From Jackrogersella multiformis (Eukaryota; Ascomycota; Sordariomycetes; Xylariales; Hypoxylaceae): 64,000 nucleotides of DNA. The stretch covers positions 2,108,001-2,172,000 of the forward strand of contig CADCXD010000001.1 in the NCBI GenBank assembly GCA_902806575.1, read 5' to 3'. This document shows, one piece after another, positions 47,245-58,863 of this stretch. The notes under the pieces were generated by a model. It did not search any database. It worked only from the letters and a program-made list of their open reading frames with translations, and was not told the DNA's origin. The position numbers were made by a program, and so were the translations under genes. Every line of letters starts with the position of its first letter. The stretch's first letter is position 1.

Positions 47245-47778
47245 TTATACCGTAAAATTATATTCTAGAATATACAGTAGGCTCTCTCTCCCATCGGGAA
47301 AACACGGATAGCCTTGAACCTCCGATACACAAATCTTGAATTTTGAGGCCGCCTGGGCCTCATCTTCCCCTGCACACTCTTTCGGTTCACAATAAACTGC
47401 GCCACGGCCGGCGACAAAGTGACAGCGTTTAATGTTGGAAACTGCCTCGTTTAACTCTAGGCCTGCGCGAATGACGACCCCTTCCACTGGTGATCAGTCA
47501 CTCTACTAACTGGAAGATAGAATATCTTGACACAAGACATACACAGCGCTTAGGTTAGGTTAGATACACTTTCGTATCCGCCGTGATAGCCTATCGACCG
47601 TAGAAGAATTGACGTAACTAATTTTAGTAATGACCTTGCCGCAATAGTGGCCCAACACGTCCTTTTCCTCCCTATTGAGAGGGGAGTAACCTGGATACTG
47701 GATAATTGTTAAAGCTTCGACTATCACCACGACTAGGAATTTCGAAAGGAACAGAACCAAATCGACATTTTTGACCAT
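47245..47778 (-). CDS. Small orphan protein with N-terminal hydrophobic segment and six cysteines
   Basis: Exons 47778-47568 and 47486-47245 can be joined across an 81-nt intron (donor GTATCT, acceptor ACCAG) in phase to give 150 aa. The first 25 residues (DLVLFLSKFLVVVIVEALTI) look like a signal peptide or anchor. Six cysteines follow: HYCGK, KRCHF, VYCEPKEC, KICVS and YPCFP. Small size, a leader and even cysteines fit a secreted, disulfide-rich protein of unknown role. The intron donor is not the strongest consensus, so the join is less certain than others. Confidence 0.45.
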
Positions 47779-49200
47779 TCGTGGGGTTGAACTAGAAGGA
47801 AGTGAAAGGCAAGGGAGGGGAGGGAAAAGAGGAGAACAGTTAACTTGCGAATATATGGATTAGAAATCGGCACCGAGACGGCAATTTAGCAATGGTTGTA
47901 TTCTCTTGACAATGATTTTTGAGATTAATGTACGGACATAGAAAATATATTATGATAACATTACTGTTAAGTTGATCTCATACTGACTTTGATTTACTTA
48001 ACAGATAGGTACCCATGGTAGTTAATAAGGAGAAAATAATAAAGGTATTTAGAAATTCAGTATAACTAATATATCTTAAACATACAATTACAACAATAAA
48101 TTGAAATGAATGTTAGTAAAACATCAAAACTACGAAGTATACTTTAAACAGATAAACAGCTTATAGCTAAAGTATGTAGAATTTGTGTCCCGTGACAAGT
48201 TTAAAATCGGCAGTTGCCTGGTTTAGCTACCCAATCTTATTCACATAGAAAAGTTCATATCCAAGGCAATATGTCTGACAAGGTTCGTCGTCTCTTTGGG
48301 TAACACCCTGAGCCATTTCTTTCCATAAAACCCGAGAGATAGATGTCAGGTAAGCACATGGATCGGGGAGTGATGCGGAGAAGGCTGCATCATAAAATCC
48401 CCAGTTTCCCGGATTGGACCTTAACAGCAGGGAGGGTTACATAGGCCGATGTAGTTGTTCACATTTCCAAGCTCGTGCTTTCACTATGCTCACTAATTAA
48501 GTATTGCCATATTCCTGTTCCGATAGACAAAGGATTATTCTGTCCCTAGTGGAGCGTTCTGGCGGGACTCGGCAATCCTATTACTGGACATAATGAACGA
48601 TGGCTTGGTGGATGACCAGATATCCGAGGCTATCAAAATGTGGCATCCAGTCGGTGCTATTTAAGAAATGCATGATGAAATATTTTTGAATTCATGACGG
48701 CAAGGGGGAAGTTATTCTAGAATTCGGGACTGAATTCGGGACCGTTAAGTACTAGAACGTCATAGGCCGGAATCTGCAAGACGTGATCAAAGAGATCTGG
48801 GGTAATGCAAGGGAGCACCAAAGAACACCACGTATTCTAGGCCGTTTTGAGTTTGCAGAACAAAAGAAGCACCAGCTGACTTCCTAGACAAGAATGTCAG
48901 CCCAAATGCCCCAAAGCCACTCAGCATGCCGCAGGCGGAGTGTCTGTACTCCCAACGCCCCCTTAAAGAGTCGAAAATTGTATATACAAACAGTACTATG
49001 AGCCGCCTATACGAGAAGTCTAATCGTCAGCTGACTAAGGAATGTTCGCATAGAACTCACATCAAGTCCCGATAGTTCGAACTTGTTATGACTTAGCGGC
49101 TGACATATAAGTATAAAAAGCTACTGCTGGCCATACGGAGATAGTGGTCACCGGCAGGGCTGTACCACTGAATTACTTGACGTTTACTCGAATTATCCAA
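47779..49200. promoter_or_regulatory. Intergenic region with tannase-family gene promoter
   Basis: No gene is supported in this 1.4-kb divergent gap. A TATA box TATAAAAA lies at 49112-49119, 82-89 bp before the ATG at 49201, in a good position for the esterase gene. Confidence 0.5.
49112..49119 (+). promoter_or_regulatory. Probable TATA box of the tannase/feruloyl esterase gene
   Basis: TATAAAAA is preceded by GACATATAAG and lies 82 bp upstream of the ATG at 49201. TATA boxes mark regulated fungal genes such as secreted hydrolases. Confidence 0.55.
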
Positions 49201-51030
49201 ATGACTACTCTATCCGTTCCAATCTTTTGGGTCTTTATAAACCTTTTTGCATACTATGTTCATAGTGCCCCGTATACCGAGCATTATCGCCAATCTGCGT
49301 CGTGCACTGTGGGTTACTTTAATGGGATCATCCCATCTGGTATCTCGGTCGAACGAGTAGAGCATGTCACTACTGGGACCTTCGAGGAGAGTGGGGATAT
49401 AGGATATCCAGCATATGCCGCTGGACTTCCCCCACTCTGCGCCGTTATAGTTAAAAATGAGACGGCGAATTATCGTTTTGGGATGTTTCTCCCAGATAAT
49501 TGGAACTCGAAGCTTCTTGTTATAGGAAGTTATTCATTCCTTGGTGGTATCAACTGGCTTGATATGGGTCCTGGAGTGAAATATGGCATGGCTAGTCTCT
49601 CTACCGATACCGGGCATAGCTCTGGCCAAGGAGATCTGACATGGCCAACATCTGAACAACTCAAAGTCAACTGGGCGTACCAAGCATTAGAAGGATCTAT
49701 AATACTAGGTAAAACGCTTATCCAAACCTACTACAGTAATCGGCCTATCGCATATTCGTATTTTAGTGGCTGCTCGACAGGAGGAAGACAAGGTCTTAAA
49801 CAAATTCAGGTATGTTATCAGCAGTACTTTGCGTAATAGCAATTCTAATATCTTCTTATAGAGAGACCCCGATATGTTTGACGGAGCCTTAATTGGGGCA
49901 CCTGCTTGGGATACGAAGAACCTGATGCCGTGGATTTCTAAGCTTGCCACGTGGAATCTTCCGGAGGATGCCTCGAGCAGTGTGAATGACACAAATCTTT
50001 TCTTACGACTCCAAGAGGAAGTGGTGAGACAATGTGACTCTCTTGATGGCGTCCACGACAACATAGTGAGTTCGCTCTCAGCTTGCCGAGAGCATTTCGA
50101 TATTACCAAGATTCGCTGTGATGTGGCGGCGAATAAGACTTCCTGCTGGACTCAAGCTCAGATTGACACGGCGCAGAAGATGTATAGCGACTACATCACC
50201 GAGGGTGGAGAATTTGTCTACAAAGGATTAGATTACAGCTCAGAAGCAGATTGGGGAACGTTTCTCATGCCAGCTGATCCGAATGACCCCAACAATGTAA
50301 GAAGGAACTTCGACGCACAGTATGAACGAACTTTTATGGACTACGGGCCTAACTGGCAAATCACTTCCTACAACGACACGGTAGTAGATGATGCCAGAGT
50401 GCGTGATCAGAGGGTGCAGGCTTCTGCCGACCAATTCGACCTGGGTAGTTTTAGAAGCACAGGAAAGATCAGTACGTACCATTCATAAACCCCCCTTCTA
50501 TGATTATAATTTATCTCTTTCATTGGCATTCTGAAGGCGCACGTCCAATTCGATAACTGACTTTCGGTATTGTAGTTATGTACGGAGGGCTTGCTGATGC
50601 CACTGTACCAGTGCAACATACAGATCGATACTACAACAAAACGATAGAGGCAATGGGAAACGTCGATGACTTCTTCCGCTATTTCCATATCCCAGGGATG
50701 GAACATTGCTGGGGCACTCCTAACAATGTCAAAGCGCCGTGGATGATAGGTGGTGCTGGTCAAGCAGCTCAAAGGCCGCCTTACAACTCTGGGTTCTCGG
50801 TGCCCTTGGGTTATAAAGACACTAAGCACGACGCATTATTGGCACTGATGGACTGGGTTGAGCATGGCAATGCAGTGTCTCAGATAATTGCTTCGGAGTT
50901 CAACTTTACCGACAGCACGCTGGAAAGAATTGTTATGTATAGGCAACGGCCTATTTGTCCATTTCCTCAAACGGCAAGATGGGATGGGCGAGGATCTCAA
51001 AACGAAGCCTCTAGTTGGAAGTGTGAGTGA
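49201..51030 (+). CDS. Secreted tannase/feruloyl esterase family hydrolase
   Basis: Exons 49201-49809, 49862-50471 and 50576-51030 join in phase to give 557 aa. The ATG at 49201 starts a signal peptide (SVPIFWVFINLFAYYVHSAP). The catalytic Ser is in FSGCSTGGRQG, the Asp in MYGGLADATVPVQH and the His in GMEHCWG. The paired Cys next to Ser and His (the CS-D-HC motif) is diagnostic of the tannase and fungal feruloyl esterase family. A Ca-binding-like lid region lies between. The enzyme should cleave aromatic esters such as gallate or ferulate esters outside the cell. The in-frame GTG at 49144 is not a credible start. Its neighbours are a thioesterase and an aromatic hydroxylase. Confidence 0.9.
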
Positions 51031-51492
51031 AGGTTGGCTCAAGTAATTTAGCGAACTTTAGGTATTGAACAAAATTGGTGATATTATGGAATCCTCATAC
51101 TTGAAAACGAACCTCGGACTGACCCTGCAAAGGGAGAAAGACTTGAGTGAGGGGTTGACTCAGGGGTTTTTATGCTTTACCTAGGTAATTCTTATGCTCT
51201 TTATGCATGCATATTAATAGTGGACTCGGGAGAGAGATGACTGATTATGTACAGAAGTAAGGTACCTAGGTACTTATTGTGGGGGTACATAAGACCTAAC
51301 GGACTCCCGAGGTTCATCGTGAACTTATTCAGATATCTTACGTACCTATTCATTTATTAAATAAAGAAGAAGCTCAAACTTCATATACCTTGATTTTAAA
51401 TATCTACCTAGGCAATTACGATAACTTGTTACGTTTCTCGTAGGCACATTTATTACATCAGAGATAAATCATTTCTGTGCATTGTTACTAAA

Positions 51493-52812
51493 ATGCCTCC
51501 AAATCCGGGCTTTCCTGAGCGCCTCACGTTTCAAGAGATCATGCGCCTAGCCCCTCTCCAAGACGAGATCGAGAACGGAAAGATCATAAAGCGATATATG
51601 AGTCAACGAAAAGCATGGCGTACAGGGGAAGACGTAGAAATCTCGAGCGGAATTCCCGATCCAGAAGAGCTGACAAGCAGGAGGTCACTTGATCGAAAAG
51701 GGGCGTTCGGTGGGCATGTTTACAGCCAAGCGGGAATGACTGCTTCAAGAGCTCTTGCGGAAACACAGCCTTCTAAAAATGGTACTTCCCGAAAGAAACT
51801 CGGCATTCATGTAAGCATTTTCTACTCAGTTCACCCGAGCAATTAGGAATACACAAATCGAAAAGAACCACAATTAATTAGGAAGAGCGCTACGACTATG
51901 TGCGGTCTATAAAATCGACCGCACTGCACTGGCCCTATTTATCACCGATGTTACCGATGTCTTGTGATAGTTCAAGTTCACTAACAGACATAGACTATCC
52001 ATGGATACTTCTCCGAAGCTGGCTTTGTCGATCGGCCATTTATATATAACGTGTCTACTATTTCGGAAAATCCATCATTTCCCAATCTTCTCGTTACGGT
52101 ACGGCAACCTCTATCACCGAGCACCAACGCAGCAAGAGACCACTTTCCCCTAGCAGACGCCGACCTCCCTCTTGGTCCGGTATGTTTTAGCGCCATGGTA
52201 TCCTTTAGACCGTCTGGTATCTCGCAACATATAGCTCAAGAGCCGTCGGCGCAAATACGATTTGCGGACATCCTGGGCTCAAGACCACCTTCCGCGTGGG
52301 CTCCTGCACCACATGTTGATATCGCCAAAAGGCTAGCCGATTTTCCAATGCGGAATCCCGGCACATTTCCGGCGGTTGATATGAAAAAGGTTGACCTCAC
52401 CACTTTTAACCAAGGAAAACCCCTTCACGAGCGTCGAGAGCTGTTGCTGTATCGACTTCTAGCCCCTCTTCCCATGGATCATCCCGATTCGCACATTCTC
52501 ACCCACACCTACGAAACAGACAGGAATGGACTGCTCATGGTAGGCAATCACGTAGGGTTCGGCTATGATTTCGGCAAAGCAGCTAGTTTGAGCTATTCAT
52601 TCGTAGTGCACGTTAATCCCGAGGATGCGCTAATGTCATACGGCGAGAACGAGTGGTGGATTCAAGAGGCTTGCTTCCCGAGAGTTGAAGTTGGGAAGGC
52701 AATCATCATGAGCAAGGTTTGGAGTCCAAAGGGTCTGCATGTCGCTACCGAATATCAGGACGGCATAATACAACGCAATTGGAAACCAGGCGAGAGAGGG
52801 GGGAAGTTGTGA
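51493..52812 (+). CDS. Acyl-CoA thioesterase (TesB/type II hotdog family)
   Basis: Exons 51493-51810 and 51994-52812 join across a 183-nt intron to give 378 aa. The first hotdog domain has AFGGHVYSQAGMTASRALAE and, across the intron, LGIHTIHGYFSEAG then DRPFIYNVSTIS. The second domain has FGYDFGKAASLSYSFVVH and NPEDALMSYGENEWW, with the C-terminus GLHVATEYQDGIIQRN. TesB-type enzymes release fatty acids or related acyl groups from CoA, often in peroxisomes. No SKL-type tail is seen (it ends GGKL). The intron is longer than usual and contains GTGCGGTC/GACCGCAC arms. Confidence 0.85.
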
Positions 52813-53004
52813 ACTAAACGGCTATTACCAAGTGATATCCTACTCTGCCCCTGATCTACCTGTCATCCTAACCTATTCCGTATCCACCAATCGACCGATT
52901 TGACAAGACATCTCGCCATATTTAAACTTAACTTGTCATGGCCTAACTGTTCACCTCTATAAAACAGGTATGAATACCAAGAACATTTGAGTAGCGACTT
53001 AACT

Positions 53005-54664
53005 TTATATGACAATCTTATTCTTATCATGACCCAAATCCGAAACTGTGTCCTCCACGACGATAAAGGGATCCTTGCTAACGGCCTTATCAACCTCTTC
53101 GCAGGCATCGTAACCAAACAGCCAGGGTTGAACTTGAGGACAACACCAACGAATTGGAAAAGGGGCTTGCTTAACTTGTTGGTCCATCTGCGATAAGAGC
53201 AGTTCATCTCGCTCCCGCTGTTTAAGGCCGTTAATCATGTGAAAGACGTCGCGCTAGTGGTTATCCATGGCTGCTGTAAGCGAGTCCTTTTATCAAAGTA
53301 TCCAATAGGACGATGTTATATGGTAGCTTACCTGTCCGAAAGTTTCCCTGACAATAGCATCCCCTCGTGGTTTTCGAAGTTGCTCGTACATTTCTAATGC
53401 CTTGCCGAGCTGCTCCTTAGTTTGGATATGTCCTAGCAGGCGACCAAGAACCGCGCCGTCTTCAATAGCTGAGTTCGCCCCTTGGCCGATATACGGCAGC
53501 ATAGGATGGCAGGAGTCACCCCTTCAAAATCGGAGTAACCGTCAGCAAAGCAGACAGTGATCTATAACGGTAGCCCGAGTGGAAACTTACACAAAGGCGA
53601 AGTTGCTATTTTGAGAGACATGGATCCATTTTCGCATCTCCTTTCCTAACCAGGGGGCTTCTATTAGAATTCCGATTACGTTAGGGGCTGTAACAGGTAT
53701 AAACGGAACACTCACGATGCATAAGCTTCCACTTCTTTACGGAATGGACGAGAGCGAGAAACCTATTTAAGATCGGATCCCAACTCTCAAAGAGCGCCCT
53801 CATCTCCTCAATAGAACCTGCTTGCTTGCTGACTCCACTAGGCAAGTCATCCGGGGCTAACAATACGAGGTTCAATTCGGTCCCTCCGCGGAGTGAGTAT
53901 CCAACAACATGCGAGTTAGGTCCAACCCATATGTTACATGTCGGCTTGCTTATCCAGTCTCTTAAATCGGGGTCCCGAACTTGATCTAGTGTAATGACCA
54001 ATCGGTATGCCAAGTCGCCTGTTGGCCTCGGGACGCCCTCAAAGTCCTTGGGAAGAAATTTCGCCCGGCAAAGAGACCATAGGCCGTCGGCAGCGACAAT
54101 CAGGTCCCCCTTTGCCTTTGCTCCAGACTGACTAGTGAGTTCTCCCGTGTCGAAGTTCACATGAGTGATTCTCATTCCGAATCTGAACTCTACGCCGAGC
54201 TCTTTGGCACGTGTGTAGAGCGCTGTCTGGAAGTCGATACGATGTAGCGCCATGAACGGAGCACCGTACTTGCCCCGCAAAGTCTTGCCGAAGTCTTTCT
54301 CCTGCACTAGTATCTCGCCCGAGTATCGCCGAACCGCAAAAGACGCCGGCTCGGTAGCTGACGCCCACAGCTCCCCCGAAAGGCCCCAGCGCTGCAGGAT
54401 CCGCGAAGAATTTGGGCTGACTTGTATTCCAGCCCCTATCTGCGTGAATTAAATAGGTAAGCTATAGAACGCTACACTTACTCTCGTATCAATTGTTTCG
54501 GCGCATCACATTACCTCGTGGAGTCCATCTGCCGCCTCGAAGACAATGACACGATGTCCAGACAGGGCCGTCTCAATGGCAGCTGCCAGACCACTTATAC
54601 CAGCCCCTATGACGATAACATATAAAAGGGTAATCGGCTGAAAAGGTTCGGCCTGAGTTCCCAT
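53005..54664 (-). CDS. FAD-dependent aromatic monooxygenase (salicylate-hydroxylase-like)
   Basis: Exons 54664-54515, 54439-53716, 53660-53591, 53521-53332 and 53253-53005 join in phase to give 460 aa. The FAD fold is VIVIGAGISGLAAAIETALS with the downstream GAGIQVSPNSSRIL. The DG motif is GDLIVAADGLWSLCRAKFL. The second FAD motif is GDSCHPMLPYIGQGANSAIE. These are the class A flavoprotein hallmarks of salicylate, 3-hydroxybenzoate and related hydroxylases. The C-terminus has VQPWLFGYDACEEV. Substrate cannot be read. A 28-nt candidate intron at 53715 was rejected for a 55-nt one with a CTAACG branch. It converges on the thioesterase with 190 bp between stops. Confidence 0.88.
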
Positions 54665-55379
54665 TAATAATTATGTAACCACGTAACTTCGGATATAACG
54701 CACCATTTTGAGACCTCGTCACTCCTGCTGGTTTCTGGTGCCGCCGATACAAGTACCTCTTTGACTCTTGGAAAGGTTCTCACGGAAGTCTTATCGGACC
54801 TTTCTACTCAATTGTGACACGGAATTGATAGTAAAACTCTGGTATTCTAACACCCTGCCCTAGGTACCGAGGTAGGTATGCTATGACCGAGCAGAAAACT
54901 TACGAAGTCGGATTTTCCGGATCGTACTCCTACCTGGCTCCCCCGCTCCCCGGGTAATTCACCTTCATAGCTTGGGTAGCATTGAGCCGGCCTGTGTGAC
55001 AATCTTCTTGCGATCCTTTGAAAAACTACGTCGCGTATATCAAAGCTACATCTTCGTCATATATTGGTATTTTCTCAACACTTCTTTATGAGTAGACAGT
55101 GTCAATATATGACATCTAGTTATAAAATGTTTGTATTGGCCACTTTCAATGGTCATAACCCCGGCCACCAGCCTATGCACTATTCTGCGTAAGCCCTAAT
55201 CTAAGAAGTTTACTAATCGTCTAACTAACTATCCATTGTTGGAGAATATGTTCCTGCTGTAGTGTTTACGTCTTGGCTAATGCTGGTTAAGAGCACTATC
55301 CTCTCCAAACATGCCTCACTCCTACCCAGTATCTACCATGGTCTCATCCGTAACACCTAATAGTTACCTACTGTTATAA
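54665..55379. other. Intergenic region, no gene seen
   Basis: This 0.7-kb stretch includes the probable promoter of the FAD monooxygenase. A TACCGAGGTAGG word lies near 54863. Nothing else is supported. Confidence 0.5.
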
Positions 55380-56678
55380 TTACACCACGCCCAATTCACC
55401 CTCATATTCCATATGGTCGTATAATTGATGGACAAGGTCGTCATAGTAATCCCAACCCTCCGGCTTTTCAAATTCAAGCTCAAACGGAGCCACTTCCGAT
55501 GGGTTTTTATCTTTGACCAACCCATCTACGTGCGGCTGACTCATCTTCATAAGCTGGCCGTGAGTATTTCTGGATAGAAATTTGCCAAGCTCAATCCAAA
55601 ACAAGCGTGAACGACCAAGGGCAGGGTAGACATATCGATATTTGAGCGAGGGCGACCGAAATATTTCTGCGGAGATCCTGGAAGCGAGGTTCTTTCTTAC
55701 TGCGCCCTAGTCTGGAAGGTTCTGAAACCTCTCTTCAGAATTCGTAACGGAACATATTTGAAAGCCAGAATATTCGAGGACATAATCGGGCTTCGAAGAC
55801 CTTTCGACTGAGGTCGTGTCGAGTCGAATGATCCATGTGTCATCATCGCCAATGCGTCTATTTGCTCTTCTGCCGAACGGATGCTTTCGATCTGGTGTAA
55901 TATCATAATTTATTGGCTGGGTTCTCATCCGCCAGCCACGGCGGCTGTATTTACAATGAAGACGGCCAAAATACTCGTTGACATATTTGAGGGGCATAGT
56001 CTCGTGATAGAGAAAGGTTGCTCGTGGGAAGATTGAATAGGCCTTATTCCAGGATATAAAGTTGACGACGGCGGTGGTATAGTAACTGCGTAGAATTGCA
56101 AGGAGAGGTGTTTCGTACGTCACTGTAAACTGGACTTTACTCTCTGCAGTTCTTTTGCCGTCGATATTGCTATCCTCTTTCATCTGGTATATGTATGTCT
56201 GGACCTATAGGGCTAGTTAGGTTAGGCGTAGTTGCATATTGATGTTCTCACTTACGCTTTTTATATATTTACTCTGACTTCCTTTGTAGGGTTCTTCGTC
56301 TAGTGTCATCGCGTAACCTTCCACGGCTGTGAGGAACTTGCGTAAGCCTTCCAGCTTCTTACCATCCTGCACCACGATGTCTAAGTCGGACTCGGGATAC
56401 GTAACACGCTCGAAGAACTGTATAGCAAAACTGCCCACAATTAAAGCGTTTGAGTGGCCAAGCTGGCTTCGGAATCTAGTTGGGTTTTTGATGAAGCGCT
56501 CTAATTTAGTGTTGATATTCCATTCGTTATCCATAATGTTTTGTCGCGTAGTCCATGAGGTCTGGCACAGTCGAAGGGTGTCCTTTGTATCTAAGAAGCG
56601 TATGATTCGCTTCCGTGTAGGATAATGACTGAGAAGGGTCTGGAGGATGGAATTGCCTTGGATCACTGGTTTCTCCAT
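55380..56678 (-). pseudogene. Nucleotidyltransferase-fold fungal protein gene interrupted by one in-frame TAG
   Basis: Exon 56678-56256 and an open frame from 56204 join across a 51-nt intron. The first exon encodes KPVIQGNSILQTLLSHYP and an F-box-like helical start, then the nucleotidyltransferase-like motif ALIVGSFAIQFFERVT followed by PESDLDIVV. A stop TAG at 55709-55707 ends the product at 306 aa. The same frame then runs open for 108 further codons to a stop at 55380 (VRKNLASRIS to YDHMEYEGELGVV), with coding character. A nonsense mutation, for example TGG to TAG, fits best. Similar proteins are expanded in Sordariomycetes and their function is unknown. It might still make a shortened product. 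Confidence 0.6.
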
Positions 56679-57717
56679 TGGATTCGACTTAAGCGATGCT
56701 TCATGCGGTACGATTGAATGCTATAGATTAACAAGACCTAGTATAGCGACGTAGGTAGAGAATAGAATAGAAGGATTCTGAAGGAAGAATATGTCCAAGT
56801 TGGGTAATCTAACTAACAGATGTGGATGGTGAGTTGGAATGAACTGGGAGTATTGAATTATTATATCCCTCGTCAATTTATAGGTTATGCATTTGCTTAG
56901 ACAGGTTCGTACCTACCTACCTAGGTAGGCAGTTCAATAGGAGAGAGGAAACCTCGGAAGAAGAATCGAACGACTTGCGTCCCCATCTCGTTGTGACTTC
57001 CACATGTATCGATAGTTGTCGTCGCAATGGGTCGACCCTTCACTGCTTCTTGTTACGTACCTAGGTAGATTCTTTGTTACGTAAATTCGCATTGATCTTG
57101 GAATCCGCCATGGACTCTAGGTTACTTAGGTATACAACTTTAGACTTTCAGGGGTAGCTTAGTTGTGAGTGGAATATGCCTACCATCTAGGTAGGTATGT
57201 CAACACGTGGAAAGAAATGACAGCTTATTACTAACTAACCTATACAGTTATACATATACATTGAGTACCTAGGTAGCTATGTTAAATCTAACCTCTCAAT
57301 ATTCCTCAAGGCTCAAATTAAAGGAAGTCATCTCAATAGCAAATCAGTGAATAATTAACAATCTGTCAGGCGACCTTTACTACCTAAGTACCTGACGAGT
57401 TCAGGTTAGGTGCCTGGTTAGAACACATATATCGAGCCAGCTAAAAGAAAAGAATGTAATGAGTGGCTCAATTTTGCTCGGAAACAGTAGAAGCTGAACT
57501 ATAAATAATATGTAAAGGACAATAATGCCAAATATGTCGACCCGTAGTCGAGTACAAAGAACGATAAAGAATTAAAAATGTGTCAATCCGACCTTAGCAC
57601 GTCATGGCAGTCGTGTCGGTAGACGTCTAACAATTCCCCAAGCCGTACCTCTTATTAGTGAATGAGCCACCTAAGTATGAGTCCATCATCATCATCATAA
57701 CTCCCCAGAAAGAAAAC
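56679..57717. other. Intergenic region, no gene seen
   Basis: About 1 kb with scattered TACCTAGGTA words (for example 56920-56933, 57060, 57190). No exon or RNA gene is supported. Confidence 0.5.
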
Positions 57718-58703
57718 TTAAACAGCGGTGCAAAGGAGAGCCTCTCCGAGCACAGGCAGGACGCAACACTCTGCACTGTAGCCGGTCTCTGCGCAGGCGG
57801 AATTGAATTCATCAATGCTGTTGAGGTCACGGGCAGCTGCATAAATGTTAGTATATGATAATATTTCATTAAACAGTAAGGACAATATCATTACTTACGG
57901 CTGTGGCAGGTGAGATCAATGATGCCGTCAACGTCTACCTGGCAGCAAAGAGGCTATAATGAGAGTTAGTAATTGCTACTTGACAGGTTGAAAAGGAGTA
58001 AAAAGGGGTAAAACTGAATTTCTGGATCACTTACAGTGTTACCGGCAGGGCAAACCTTAGAAAGCCCACCCTGAGGGGGGTAAGTAGGAGCACCAGCTGG
58101 GTATGCAGGCGTCGGTGTCGCCGTGCTGTATTGGGTGGTAGATGGTGTCTGGGCAGGGTACTTGGTGGCTGAGTACTCGGATCTCTTGGTCTTGTGGTGG
58201 TGTTCCTTAGTCTTCGAATGCTCCTTCATGTGCTTAGTCTTGGAGTGCTCTCCCTTAGATTTCGTGTGCTTGGTCTTGGTGCTAGTGCTGGAGCTTGGGG
58301 AGTAAGTCTCCTGAGTGCTGGTGCTGGTAGAGTATGTTACAGGGGTGGAAGTAGGATATTGGGCTGGGGTAGAAGCAATGTAGTGGGTTTCCGGGGTAGA
58401 TACTACATAGTGAGTCTCGGGTGTAGAAGTAGAGTAGCTAGTTTGTAAAGTGGAAGTCGGGTACTCAGGCTTCTTCTCGGTGCTGGTTGGGTACTGTGCC
58501 ACCGGAGTCGAAGTCGAGTATTTGGCCTTCTCAGAGGTGCTAGTGGAGTAGTGAGTTTCCGGGGTAGAAGCTGGGTAGTGAGCTTCCTCGGAGGTGGTCG
58601 GGTACTTTGCTTCAGGGGTGGAAGTCTTGTAGTTGGGCTTTGCCACCGGGCTGGCTGTAGCCACGGCGGCGAGGACAACAGGGAGAAGAGTCTTGATCTG
58701 CAT
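57718..58703 (-). CDS. Class II hydrophobin with long repetitive N-terminal extension
   Basis: Exons 58703-58035, 57953-57899 and 57836-57718 join in phase to give 280 aa. A signal peptide (MQIKTLLPVVLAAVATASP) leads into about 110 residues of YPTSTPETHYSTST-type repeats, a Lys/His-rich segment (KEHSKTKEHHHKTK) and a Tyr/Pro/Thr linker. The last 65 residues are a class II hydrophobin with Cys218, 226, 227, 239, 256, 265, 266 and 277, spacing C7CC11C16C8CC10C. The first gap is shorter than the usual 9. Class II hydrophobins coat hyphae and conidia at air-water interfaces. A Thr/Pro-rich extension recalls Trichoderma Qid3 and may tether the protein to the cell wall. Confidence 0.88.
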
Positions 58704-58855
58704 CTTGATCGTGTCTGGTTTGGGTAGACGAGTCGATTTGTGTAAGAAGGAGGAGCTGTTGAGGATGAGAGGAGATGATAGTGTGTTTATGACTGTAGAG
58801 ACTGTTGTGTGATGTGGATGAGGAGTTTATGACAAAACAACGACATCCAACTGGG

Positions 58856-58863
58856 CTTTTATA
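58856..58863 (-). promoter_or_regulatory. Probable TATA box of the hydrophobin gene
   Basis: TATAAAAG on the minus strand lies 153 bp upstream of the hydrophobin ATG. It is a near-canonical TATA box, as expected for a strongly and conditionally expressed hydrophobin gene. Confidence 0.6.

Noticed and set aside
53661..53715. A 28-nt intron ending at the first ACAG in the FAD monooxygenase
   Set aside because: Too short for fungal splicing. The 55-nt alternative has a CTAACG branch point and gives a better match to the family.
55707..55709. Programmed stop-codon readthrough as the main explanation for the TAG
   Set aside because: The context following the stop is not the known fungal readthrough signal (TGA CTA); a nonsense mutation is simpler.
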